Source: Cryptomeria japonica (lineage: Eukaryota > Streptophyta > Pinopsida > Cupressales > Cupressaceae). Taken from it: a stretch of 64,000 nucleotides of DNA. Below the pieces are notes generated by a model. The model saw nothing but the letters and a program-made list of their open reading frames with translations, was not told the DNA's origin and made no database searches. A program made the position numbers and the translations under genes. Shown here one piece after another: positions 48,718 through 61,132 of this stretch. How positions within the stretch are numbered: the first letter of the stretch is position 1; every line of letters starts with the position of its first letter. The stretch spans positions 810,129,069-810,193,068 of the forward strand of contig NC_081414.1 of assembly GCF_030272615.1 (NCBI RefSeq), given 5' to 3'.

Positions 48718-49269
48718 TTGTGCCTTTTAGGCAACATTCTTGTGTTTGTGTGCTTGCTTTGTTTTCTTGTCAAAGAAAAAATCAGAAAATCACTTCCCAA
48801 AAACAAAGTATTCATCCAACCAAACATCTGTCAAAACAACCAAAAACATCAAAAACAAGGTACAAACAACAAAGAGTCAAATTTTATGACCATTCTTCAC
48901 ATCTTGCGAAAGAAGAAGCGTCATCAGAATATCAACTTGAAAAGAAGACCATTGAGCTCAAAGGCTTTGATCAAAAGGAAGAAATTATTCTATATAAATA
49001 GACAAATCTTTGTCTCACATAGAGTCTTTCTGCGTCACATGCGTCTCTACCTTCAAGGAAAAACAAACGAATTTGATTCCAAATCATTGAACCGCAAATC
49101 TTTTATGCAATATAGAGCTCTGAGTTATCACAAAAACCAAGGAGGAAAGATTAATCCCAACTTCTTCCCAAATGTCTGTATCACATACAACACATCTCGA
49201 GAAATACCACCAACACCTGAAAGGGAAGAGATAGAGTTTGTCCCATTTGTAACACAAAGTTTTTATTGA
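48718..49269 (+). CDS. Small leader ORF of element A (hypothetical, about 180 codons)
   Basis: An open frame upstream of gag, ending REEIEFVPFVTQSFY. A more likely start is the ATG at about 48887 (MTILHILRKKKR), because the reading before it has poor composition. Its last 75 codons match B (23001-23231) with many third-position differences and mostly conservative replacements, such as GGA/GGT, TTC/TTT, GTC/GTT and GTA/GTG. That pattern suggests past coding constraint. The N-terminal part is basic and Asn/Lys-rich. No known domain. Ogre-type elements carry an ORF upstream of gag, so an accessory protein is possible, but I cannot assign a role. Confidence 0.4.
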   Translation: MCLLGNILVFVCLLCFLVKEKIRKSLPKNKVFIQPNICQNNQKHQKQGTNNKESNFMTILHILRKKKRHQNINLKRRPLSSKALIKRKKLFYINRQIFVSHRVFLRHMRLYLQGKTNEFDSKSLNRKSFMQYRALSYHKNQGGKINPNFFPNVCITYNTSREIPPTPEREEIEFVPFVTQSFY

Positions 49270-52200
49270 AGTTGAAAACATTTTCATCCATCATCTCACT
49301 CATACATCATCACTTCATCATCAATCCGTCCCAACTCTCAAAACATTAAGAGGTTCTTGTCCCAAGTTCTCTTTTAGATATTGCTTGAAATCAAACACAT
49401 CACATCACTTTTTAGATTGTTTCTACATCTAGGATAAGCTCATCCTAAGAGACACATCTACGTAGGTTAAAATTAATTCATGAGTGAATCCTCTCATTAC
49501 TAGGTAGTTAAATCTGTAACACATCTCAGATTTCTCTACACCTTATCACATCAAAACTTATCAAACAAACAAGCAATTCAAAGAAGGAATTTTGGTTACA
49601 TCCACCTTAAAGGTGTTAGAGATCCACGTGCAACACAACTCACCAACCATCAATCTCTCATTTCAACAAAAACTCATCATCATTTTCACACAACTTCAAC
49701 AAAAAGCTTATAAACAAAATGGCCCAAACCCGATCACAGTCTAGGCAACAAGAAATAGAAGCACTTGGAGGAAATGCAGATGACGAAAACCCAAGTACTC
49801 CCACTCCTGCAACAATAGAAAGGGCTTAGCATAACCCTCTCTTTAACAGACTTTTTGATGAAATAATCAGGAGCAATGCAGATGCTCACTTCTTAAGACT
49901 CGCTCAAGAAGGAGCAAAACTCCCCTCTGACTTTGATCTTGCCCAATTAAGACAAGCATCAGAAAGAAAAAGTCGCCATGAAGAGGAAAGAGGTAGAGAT
50001 CCCATCAGATATAACATTCCTCGAGGTAACCCACCACCTCCTCCTCCAAATGAAATGGAGATGTTGCGGCAACAAGTCGAGAATCTCACCCAACAGCTTC
50101 ATAGTGGTGTCAAGACTAACCAATTCTCACTCAATGACATTTGTCCCTATCCTTTTGATAGGAATCTTTACATGCCACCATTTCCACGAGGATTCGAAAC
50201 ACCCAAATTTGAAAAATATAGAGGAAAGGGGGATCCCCGTGATCATGTCCGAGAATTTCATTCTGCTTGTCTCGAAGTAGCATATGAAGACACATACCTA
50301 ATGCGCCTTTTTCCCCAAAGCTTGGGAGGAACAACCACATCATGGTTTTCCCGACTACCAGGTGGCATTAGAACATTTGAGGAACTTATCCAAAAATTTC
50401 TCGCTCATTACTCTCATAACATTGAACGCGACATCACCATGGCTGATCTATGCAACACTAAACAAAAACCAGGTGAACTATTCTCAGTATTCCTACAACG
50501 ATGGTGCCAAATGTCTAGCAGACGTTCTCTTCAGTTACCTGAACGCGAACTAGTGGAAATATTCATTTCCAACTTAAATGAAGAAATGAAATTTCACCTG
50601 GATGTCAAAGACACAGACTCTTTTAATGATATGATCACCAAGGGTTTGAAATGTGAAAGGGCACTCATCAAGAAAGGACTCATCAAAATCTATAATGAAC
50701 CCAAGGATGGTCCTCGCCCATGCTTCAATAGCGATAAACCAAACTTCTGGAATAAAAACAAGAATATCATCAATGATGGGGTTGTGGATGCCCGGACTAT
50801 CCAAAATGCACAACCTATGGTTCGGTTTGTAGGACAACATCCTCCACCTCAAAACAACACAAATTTTCCTTCTAATCAAGGTCGCATCACATCTCACGAT
50901 GAACCTAGACCTCGTCAGCAAAAACAGAAACGCACATACACTCCCTTAGGGGAACCCATTGAAATAGTATTGCGACAACTCATTTCTCAAAATTTGGTCA
51001 CTCTACCTAAACTATCAAACTATGAGCCTCAGGTCAAACCGGCATGGTGGAGAGATACTGAACACTGTGAATTCCATCAAGGAAGAGGGCACAAGACAAG
51101 TAATTGTCACCGATTGAAAGATCTCATTCAGGATCTTATTGATCGAGGAGAAATTGAAATTGAAGGACATGACCCAAAAACAACAAATAATGATCATCTG
51201 ATGTTCAAAAATCCACTTCCATCACAAGATCAAAGGGGTCCTTCCACTTCCAGGCAAGGCACTGATACCATAGATTATACGCAGGCTACATACAATTACA
51301 CTGTCAATCATCTGTATGATGCCAATGAACAAGTTGCAACTATAACCTTCAAAAATCCCAACTCAAATTGCAATATTGTTACACGTCGTGGCAAGGTCAC
51401 CATAAAGGCAGCTCCACAAGGCACCACCTCCATCCCAAAGTAGTACAATCTTGTGGAACAATTAGACAAAACACCTGCGCTTATATCCATTTTAGAACTA
51501 TTGCGCCTATCGCCATCCCATAAAACTATCTTGGATTAAGCACTCCAAGAGGCGTCAGTCCCTGCAAATCTGAATACAGACCAATTTCAAGCCATGGTTG
51601 GAAGTCTCAAGTCATCACCTTGTCTCACTTTTTTCAAAAGTGACAACTCTTCCTTCCAACAACCTCATAACGCTTCGCTACACATTGAAGGTTTTATCAA
51701 CTAGCATAGGATCAAGCGAGTCTTGATCGATAATGGAGCAGGCCTAAATATTTATACACTATAGTTGGTCACAGCATTGGGATATGCCATAGAATCAATG
51801 GATCCTCGCAATAAGATCACAATCAAAGCCTATGACGATGCAGAGCGTTCATCCAAAGGAGCTGTGGTACTCCCAATCCGAGTGGGCCCTGTGGTAAAAC
51901 ACATCATCTGTCAAGTTCTAGACCTTCCTCTGCCATACAATCTATTGTTAGGAAGACCTTGGATACATGCCATGAAAGCTGTTCCATCTACCTACCATCA
52001 ATGTATCAAGTTCCCACATGACGGTGTAGAGATCACAATCCTGGGTGATGCAAATCCCTTTGCGTATTGCCATAATATCAACCATCAACCAGAGATTACC
52101 GTTCCTAATAATAGAGAAGCCATTTCCTCCACATCATATATAAGTCCCGCCTCTCTTACCAGTTTGAACACCACTATACCAAAGCAAGAAAAGATTAAAA

Positions 52201-52460
52201 TAAAAATAGCAGAGGAAGGTCCTGGGGAATACAACTTGAGTCAACTCTTTTGTGTGGGACAAATACCCCTTTCTCCTAGAACACATGGTAAACCACAATA
52301 GGTACTCCACCAACCGCTAATCACGCTAGCATGTGCTTTGACCCCTTTTATCCTTGGAAAGAGTCAAGAAGAAGAAACCCAAGATGAGGACTTAGCAGAC
52401 TCGATCTATAAAGATCCCATCACCACTGATATACCACAAGTTAAACTTCCTACGGATCAC

Positions 52461-52550
52461 TATGGCAAAGGTCTCCTCATTATGCAAAGAATGGGATATG
52501 ATGGTCAGAGTGCTTTAGGATATTGCAAACAAGGATGACATGAACCTCTG
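52461..52550 (+). other. G-patch-like motif in element A polyprotein
   Basis: The residues YGKGLLIMQRMGYDGQSALG fit the G-patch pattern (G...M..MGY..G..LG), a nucleic-acid-binding module found after protease in some retroelements. A shared TGA follows immediately in A (52536) and B (26538). Confidence 0.6.
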
Positions 52551-55230
52551 CTACCAGAATTAAAGCCCAAAGATAATACAGGCCTAGGCTTTGAAAAGGA
52601 GATATTTCCTAAGCTCAAATTCAAAGGAAAACCCAGCAAACCATTATGTCAGCCTACTACAAAAAGGACACCTTTCATTATCAAAGCAGCTTCAAGCACC
52701 ATCCCGACTGCCCCATCGAGGCTCACAACCCCAACACAACCATCTATAATACCAATCATCCCACCAATCAAACCAGTAATCCCATTTGCAATAGCCATTA
52801 CATCCATAGTACCATTAGCAGCAGCAACTGTATCAGAACCTATAGCAGCATCTATGGTACCAGCAGTTCCCACAGAAGCCACTGAGTCAACACTGCCAAT
52901 ACTTCCTATGCCAGATTCTTTTATCCCCATCAAACTTCCTGTAGCACCGATCACTACAAAGGTACATCAACCAATCACACTTGCAGTGTTTAACTCAAAA
53001 GACATCCCAGTATGGTATAGCAATCGGATGCTGGAAAGTGATTCAGAGACCGACTCACATGAATGGGAATTTGATTTGGTACAACTTAATACTTCAGATG
53101 AGGAAGATGCATCACTACCTCTGCCATGCAAAGATATCCTTATTTATGGAGAAGCACAGATAAAGACCACTTGGGTTCCCGAATTGGAAACATCTTCCAC
53201 AGACCCTATGTCTCATCCTACGCCTGATTCTGATAGGGAGAGTACCATTAACGACCTTCACCATAACGTCTTAACCCTCACTGATACATCTCCCGCACTT
53301 AACATAATCGATGAAGTAATGCCCATTATCCACCCTGAACTCATCGAATGGAACCAACCAAATCCCCCATGTCTTGACCTCTTCCAAAATGATGACGCCA
53401 TCATTGACTTTTTGGAATTAAGCGATAACCTACCAAGCGGGGATCACAAAGCTGGATTTGCCATTGAACTTAATAGCGCAGCATACTTCGGGGTGGATGC
53501 CAAACCTTTCAGCTGCAAAAATATAACATTAAAAAATGGATCTTCTATTGAAAACCACATTGTGGCACTGTTTGATCCAACAAAAGTAAAAAGAAAGAGC
53601 GTATCCAATGGTGAAAACCTCTCTGAGGCGCCTGAGGATGAAGGGTTTGACATTCTCCCTGCTAGTACACAATAGGAATGATCAACGATTCTCATTGAGG
53701 AAACCAAAGAATACAATGTGGGGACTCCTGAAAATCCTCATCTCATACATCTGGCATCTCTTCTCACTCTAGAGGAACAACCTAAATTTATAGAGTTCTT
53801 CCAGAAGCGTCAGATCAACTTTGCATGGTCATATGCAGACATGCCTGGGCTTGATCTTGATTTAGTCATGCATCACCTCACCGTAGCAGAAGGAGCCAAA
53901 CCTATCAAGCAGAAGCTTCGTAAGATGCATCCCCAGATTGTAGTGCTAGTCAAAACAAAACTCAAGAAACTCCTAGATGTTGGTTTCATTAGGCCAATTG
54001 ATTATGCAGAATGGATCTCCAACATTGTGCCTGTCGGCAAACCAAAAGGGGGCATCCGCATTTGTACTGACTTCAGAGATCTGAATAAGGCATGTCCTAA
54101 GGATGACTTCCCCCTACCAAATATCGACATCATAGTGGATCTGACAGCAGGGCATGCCATGCTTTCACTCATGGATGGCTTTTCAGGATACAATCAAATA
54201 AAGATCGCACCAAAAGATCAACATAAGATAGCCTTCACCTGTCCATGGGGCACATATTGTTGGAATGTAATACCTTTCGGTCACAAGAATGCAGGAGCAA
54301 CCTATCAAAGATCGATGACCACCATCTTCCATGACATGATGCATACTATGATGGAAGATTATGTTGATGACTTACTAGCAAAATCACTCACTAGAGAAGG
54401 GCATCTCCACATCTTAGATAAAATCTTTGATAGACTGGAACAATACCGTATTCGACTCAACCCAAAGAAATGTGTCTTTGGAGTAACCTCTGGGAAGCTT
54501 CTAGGGTACATTGTCTCAAGCAAAGGCATTGAGGTCGATCCAACAAAGGTTAAGGCAATCATGGACATGCCACCACCCAAGAATATCAGTCAGCTAAGGA
54601 CATTACAAGGATGGCTTCAATCCATCCGAAGATTCATTGCACAATTGGCTGATAAGTGTCACCCATTTACACATCTGTTACACAAGAACATTCGCTTTCA
54701 GTGGGATGCCCGATGCCAACAAGCATTTCAGACGCTTAAAGACTATCTCATGAATCCACCATTGCCGATGCCACCAGATCCAAGTACACCATTGTTACTC
54801 TATATCTCAGCAACAAGTACAACATTGGGTGTACTACTGGCACAACATAATGCAGAAGGAAAAGAGTGTGCTATTTACTACATCTCTCGCACACTAGTGG
54901 GCTATGAACTCAATTATACACATATTGAGCGAGCTTGCCTAGCAGTAATCTTAGCAGCCACTAAACTAAGGCACTATCTATTAACACACAAAGTACAACT
55001 CATTGCAAAGATTGATCCACTCAAGTATTTACTCAGCAATGCAGCATTGACAGGCCGCTTGGCCAAATGGGTGATGATTCTAAGTGAATTTGACATTGAG
55101 TACATGGACCGTAAAGCTATCAAAGGTCAAGTTATTGCAGATCAGTTGGCCGATGCACCACTCATAGGCGATCATCCTCTCATTTCCAATTTTTCAGATG
55201 AAGAGATATTCATGATCACAACAGCACAAC

Positions 55231-55600
55231 CATGGAAACTATATTTTGATGGTTCATACACTAGGCACGGCTCGAGGGTAGGCATTTTGTTTATCACACC
55301 TCAGGGTGATAGCATCCCAAAGTCTTCCAGGCTCACATTTCCATGCACAAACAACATAGCAGAGTATGAGGCCTTGATCACATGACTCAGGTTAGCCGTA
55401 CAATGGAAATTACAAGACCTGCAAGTATATGGCGATTCCCAACTAGTCATTTGATAAGCAATAGATGAATATCAGACAAAGGATGACAAACTCATGCCAT
55501 ATAAGCAAATGGTGGACAATCTAAAGTCATCATTTACTACAATTACCTTTGAGCAGATACCAAGAGATCAAAATCGAGCTGCTGATGCTATGGCTACCAT
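55231..55600 (+). other. Second (archaeal-type) RNase H of element A, after the first RNase H
   Basis: YFDGSYTRHGSRVGILF, TNNIAEYEALIT, VYGDSQLVI and DQNRAADAMATIASLL carry the catalytic D, E, D and D positions. This domain identifies the Tat lineage. It is interrupted by stops at 55383, 55452 and 55455. Confidence 0.85.
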
Positions 55601-56983
55601 CGCATCTCTCCTAGATCTTCCACAAAATTCAACACACTACGAGTTCTTGGTAGAATAGCTTTGGATCCCTGCTTATGATACCCCTGAATCCGAGATGATA
55701 TGTTGCCTTGTCGGTTCTGAATCCCCATGGTACGGTGAGTTCTACACCTATCTCCGTGATCACACCCTTCCTCCCAACCAATCAAATAACCAACGTAAAA
55801 CCTTCATTCACCAAATTGCTCGATATACCATTATTGCCGAAACCCTATACCGACGTGGTCTTGATGGTAGTCTCCTTTGATGTCTGGAACAAGATGAGAT
55901 AACAAAGGCTTTGGAAGAGGTACATGAAGGAATTTGCGGGACTCACTCAAGTGGTCCGTCACTAGCCAAGAAACTCATGCGAGCTGGATATTATTGGCCA
56001 TCTATGGAAAAGGATTCCTACTACTTTGTCAGAAAATGCAAGAAATGTCAAGCTCATGGTGACCTGATACATGCACCGGCCCAGGAACTGCAACCAATCA
56101 CAACACCATGGCCTTTCTATCAATGGGGCCTTGACCTTATGGGTAAGATTCATCCATCTTCATCCAATGGCCATAAATTCATTGTTACCGCCACCGAATA
56201 TTTCACAAAGTGGATCGAAGCTGTTCCACTTACCCAAGTCACCGGCAAGCAGATCGCCTCATTCATCCTCAACTACATCATCTGTTGGTATGGTGTGCCC
56301 ATGTCCATCATCACAGATAACGGTCTTCCTTTCAAAAATCAGGATGTCCGTGAACTTTGTGAGAAATTTCATATCCAACACCGCTTTTCCACTCCCTATT
56401 ACCCACAAGGCAATGGTCAGGCCGAAGCATCCAATAAAAACATATTGAGGATCCTAAAGAAGACAGTCAATGATGCCCACCGTGATTGGCATGTTCAACT
56501 AAATCCAACGCTATGGGCATATCGAACTACCATTCGAACCCCTACAGGTGCAACTCCTTATTCATTGGTCTATGGTGCAGAAGCTATCTTGCCTATTGAG
56601 GTTGAGATACCATCATTACGGGTTTCCTTGCACAATCTCATTGATGGTGAAGCCTACAGAGTATCCCATCTTCAGGACTTAGAGTTACTTGATGAGAAAC
56701 GACAAGCTGCATACAATCACCTCAAAGCCTATCAGCAACGCATGAGCAGAAGCTACAATCACTGAGTTAGACCTCGTACATTTGAGGTAGGTGATCTTGT
56801 TCTACAAGAGAATCCTCGCAACCAACCAAACAGAGAACATCAGGGCAAGTTTGAATCAGACTGCTGGGCACATATGTTGTCACTGCTGTGTTCGGGTCTG
56901 GGGCATATCAATTGGCTACATCAAAAGGAGAACCGCTTGCAGATCCAATCAATAGCATGTACCTAAAACGGTTTTATACCTAA

Positions 56984-59384
56984 GGTGTATAGAGCATTAG
57001 GCTCCCCTACATACCAGAAAATACCAAAAACATTTCAAAAAAAAAATGTCCTGAAGAAAATACAAAAACATTCAAAAAACTAAAGAAAAATCATGCATCC
57101 AAACGGTGAACAAGCACTCTGGTGGCACCTTGGGTAAGTACGATGGTGAAAACCTGGCAAACAGGCACCACTCGTAAAGGCTATGGCTCCATTGTCTTTC
57201 AGACTTGTTGCGATCGCATCTACTTCATACATACATCCATCCATCCAAAACCATGGCTTGTTATTCCTCTACAATTATGATAGTACTCCATACATCTTGC
57301 ATCCCGCTTTTTCATAGTCATGTCTAAAATTGGGGGCAATGCCTTTAACCTATTGATGGAAGTGGATTCTACATTGTCTTATGATTCATTAAGTTCTTCA
57401 TTCAAAGCAATCATCAAAAATCCAAAAACATTCAAAAAAAATATCTCGCAAAAATCCAAAAACATTCAAAAATGTCTCAACAAAAATACCAAAAACATTC
57501 AAAACAATTCAAAATCCAAAAACATCGACAAACCATTGAAAAATCCAACAAAAACATGGCAACACATTGTACATACTCGTCCATACAGATACCAAACAAA
57601 CATTGCAACATACTTAACAAAATGACCATTTATCAATCAAACCAAACAACATCAATACTCAAAACTGCCTTCAACAAGGATGCATCCTTCCTTACAAAAA
57701 GAAAGACAAGATGACATTTTCTTTGACAAGAAAATTCTGTTTACACTATCAAATACTTGGTTGATTTATGGTCTAGTAATTTATATTAGGATCTTTCAGC
57801 ATTGTTTTGTATCGTTTGCGCATTACTTCCGATGAAGTTCTGGGGCATGTACTAATGGTGTCTATGTGGGAAGTTCACTAAGCTACGTGATCTTATGCAA
57901 AATGCAGTCATAGATCACTACGGCTTGCTGACTACAGCGTATACCTCGACCATATGAGCATGAACCATTACCAAGGATCCATATTCTTTATTCTTTATGT
58001 ATATACTGTTTGTTTGTAGGTACAATGCTCTTTCTTTGGTTCCTCCTACCTCAACGAAACTGGATAAAGGTTTTATCTCTTATTATGGTATGCACTTGTC
58101 TCAGGATATGATCAACCTAAGATCAAGGAGGATGATCCAAGTCATGCATGAAAGGAGATAATCCTTGTCTGTTCTGCAAGCAATACTTTGGTCAACTGGA
58201 TCCATTATATCAAATTGCTTGTATTAACTTGCTATATCAAAATCTATATAAGAAATACTCTGGTTATCTTGAATCTTTATGTCAAGTTGCTTGTATTTTC
58301 TTACAACATTTTAAAGCTCAATGATGAAAAATAAAGCACCATGGATCATCATTCCATCTCATCTGTATATATTGCATTTCATTTCATTCCACCCATCCAT
58401 ACATTCATAATAGCTGCATATCATGCATACATAGTCATAATAATGCATACTCTATTTTACTCATCTTCTTCCATAGGACTCGGTCCTAGTCCTCCATATC
58501 TTCTATCTAACATCAAATCCCCCCTCACCCTCCCTATCTTGATCATCAACATCATCCTAATCCCTTCATCGCTTCCCATCCTCACTCATCCACAAAATTA
58601 AGCCAGTTACTCTGTCTACATAGATACATCAACTCCCACACACCTAGACTATCAACAGATACTTTGATCAAGTATCTTCGGGTCTCAACAGGTAATCGAT
58701 TATGGTAATCCTAGACTACATCAGGCATTCATCACAATGACCTAGTCTCAACGGGGCTGCTATGATTCCCCACAACCATCTATCACACGCACATACTATC
58801 AATTGATCAACCAATCAAACACAATCCAACGGACAGTTACATCAATTGTCTACATCTTAACTAGTATTTTGCTTCATATAGCTTGACTTCATCGGACAAT
58901 TACATCAATTGTCTAAGTCACATCAGGTCACTTTGATTCACTTACTCAGACTTTATCATGTCCAAGCGACCAACTGACATCAACTGTCATGCTTTGACTT
59001 GACCGGGGCAATTAAACCGATTGCACCAGATTGTCCAACCAATTTTGACCAATTGTATAGCATCAATCCAAACCCCACACTACATCTGCTATGTATCTCT
59101 TGCATGACCTCAGGGTACTCATTGGCTTGTTGTTTCTTCATATTCACTCCATTTTCTCCCATCCTTTCATCATTAGTTATAATTTCTTCTATTCTAACTC
59201 AACTCTACTTTTCATTCTTTTTCGAGAGATCGCCTGATTTTTCAACAAAAAAAATTCGACCCATCTCTCGAGGGGGCATACCACCCATTAAATTTACATT
59301 TTATGGGGCATTTCTAAATTTAATGGGGCATTTCTTCACACCTATTTTTCTTTCTTTGAAACGATGCGATGAACTGCACTGTCT
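56984..59384 (+). other. 3' non-coding region of element A
   Basis: Contains a roughly 30-base repeat (aaatccaaaaacattcaaaa units, 57415-57545) and a conserved block at 57825-58110 with acceptor-like tgtttgtttgtag at 58007-58019. The stretch 58610-59000 corresponds to B from 35575. The antisense mobile-domain ORF of B is missing between them. No gene seen. Confidence 0.6.
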
Positions 59385-59398
59385 CAAAGAGGGGCAAA
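59385..59398 (+). other. Polypurine tract of element A
   Basis: CAAAGAGGGGCAAA directly before TGTAGTCAC of the 3' LTR. Confidence 0.88.
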
Positions 59399-61132
59399 TG
59401 TAGTCACATAAATCTGTCCACTTAATTAAATGAATACTTACTATTTATTTGATTATTTAACCATCAATTAATAATTAATTAAATTAATATTTAATTAATT
59501 CATCTTAAACCTCTTCTCCTATTAATTAAATAAATTATTCAATTTATTTGATTTAATTCACTTAACCAAATTCAGACCATTGATTAAATAAATAAATCAT
59601 ATTTATTTAATTAAATCTTCTCTCACATTTAAATAAACTAATATTTATTTAAATTCCCCCAAAATCCCACCTCTCACATTTAAATAAATTAACATTTATT
59701 TAAATCACCTTTATCCTCCACCCACTTGCATTTTCCTACAAATGCAAGTTGCACAATTATTTTAAATAAATAATTTATTTAAATCACCTTTATCCTCCAC
59801 CCACTTGTATTTTCCTACAAAAGCAAGTTGCACAACTATTTTAAATAAATTATTTATTTAAAATCCTATTTATCCTCACCCACTTGAAATCTTTAATGGT
59901 TTCCCTTAAAGTCTTCAAACTTGATGGCTTTAAAGTCTTCAAACTTGATGGCTTCCTTCTATAGTCTTCTTAAGCCTTTAATGGTTTCCCTTAAAGTCTT
60001 CAAACTTGATGGCTTTAAAGTCTTCTTAATACTTTAATGGTTTTCCTTAAAGTCTTCAAGCCTTTAATGGTTTCCCTCAAAGTCTTCAAGCATTTTAATG
60101 CTTTATCTTCCTTTTTGTCATTTAAATAAATTAATATTTATTTGAATATTTATCCAAATGCAAATTACAACATTTAATTGAAATAAATGATTTTATTTTA
60201 ATTGAAAATACCAAAATTTCTCCCACTTGCATTTTCCTACAAAATCCACTTGCATGCCTAAACCCCTTCTAGATTCTTCTAAACCTTTCCTAATTAACCT
60301 AATCCATCCCCTAAATATTGTCACATTCCTAAGCAAATTGAAGTCACTTCTTAAAGACTCCAAAGTCTTTGAAAATCAATTAATGCTTTGTGTGTTCAAC
60401 AAATTAACCTCTAAAGTCTTCCAAACCACTTATGGCTCTTACATGACCATTAATGGTTAATTCCACTTGCACCCATGGTTAAGGACTTTGACCCCTAACT
60501 TAACCCTCATGTAACCCATGTGTCTCTTCAAAGCATTTATTTCTTTGACTAGGGTAACCATCATGTCCCCTCAAGCATTTAATGCTCCTTATCACTCCTC
60601 TCAAGCTTCCTCATGGTGACACTTGTCAACATGGGATTGGGTTGAAATTCTCACATGGATTGAATATCTTTCAATCCTAACCCTTGTTAAGATTACTCAA
60701 TCTTAACCCTTCATTTCCTCATTTCTTCTATAAATAGAACCCTTCTCCTCAAGCAAAAGGAAGCATTAGAGTATTGTTGTTATACTGGCATTAGCATAGA
60801 GCTTTCTCATAGCATCACTATCTACACTTGCATAGCATTTGCTTATCATATTCAACTATCTTGAATCTCCATATGGCATCCATGGATAGTGCTAAAAGCT
60901 GAGAGCTACACTCATTTGGGACTTGGAGAGGAGAGGAACAAGGGAGGAGAAACTATGAGCATCTTGATTAGCTATTTTATTCTATGTTTATATGCTTTCT
61001 ATTTCATGCTTAATATCTCTCTTGATATGCCTGTTTACGATAATCTTTTGTTGCTAACACTAACGTTTGTTTTTTGTGCTCTTTTGTGTGTTGCCGTCAA
61101 ATAGATTTTCTAATCCTTTTTGCAGAGCATCA
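59399..61132 (+). repeat. Element A 3' LTR
   Basis: 1734 bases, matching the 5' LTR without indels. Tandem repeats 59707-60110, inverted repeat 60686-60707, TATAAATA 60729-60736. It ends GCATCA, followed by gatat. Confidence 0.96.

Larger units (their letters stand above)
49719..56983 (+). pseudogene. Element A gag-pol polyprotein, nearly full-length frame with stops
   Basis: One frame from ATG 49719 (MAQTRSQSRQQE) to TAA 56981. Gag core 50180-50640 (RLFPQSLGGTTTSWFSRLPGG). Zinc finger CEFHQGRGHKTSNC near 51066. Protease 51700-52062 with LIDNGAGLNI (Asp-Asn-Gly instead of DSG/DTG) and [12 protein letters not shown]-patch 52461-52538 (YGKGLLIMQRMGYDGQSALGY). Pro/Ala/Ile-rich spacer 52690-52930. 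RT 53890-54600 with YVDD at 54360. First RNase H 54790-55160. Second RNase H 55231-55600 (YFDGSYTR, NNIAEYEAL, GDSQLVI). Integrase 55905-56983 with HHCC, D, D, E all present. In-frame stops at 49827, 51441, 51537, 51702, 51762, 52299, 52536, 53673, 53679, 55383, 55452, 55455, 55656, 55878 and 56763. One frameshift at about 56866 breaks the GPY-like end. Confidence 0.95.
45234..61132 (+). mobile_element. Element A: young Tat-like Ty3/Gypsy retrotransposon
   Basis: LTRs 45234-46967 and 59399-61132 are both 1734 bases, with no indel and about 22 substitutions (1.3%) by hand count. The target duplication gatat is exact (45229-45233, 61133-61137). It has a perfect tRNA-Trp primer site, a 2.7-kb leader, one gag-pol frame (49719-56983), a 3' non-coding region and a polypurine tract. 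Total 15,899 bases. It is the same family as B but with an expanded LTR and no antisense ORF. Although young by LTR identity, gag-pol has about 15 in-frame stops, so it was probably mobilised in trans or decayed by cytosine deamination. Confidence 0.96.

Noticed and set aside
49827..56765. Stop-codon reassignment or programmed readthrough to explain the stops in gag-pol
   Set aside because: All three stop codons are involved and most are private to one copy, which fits decay better.
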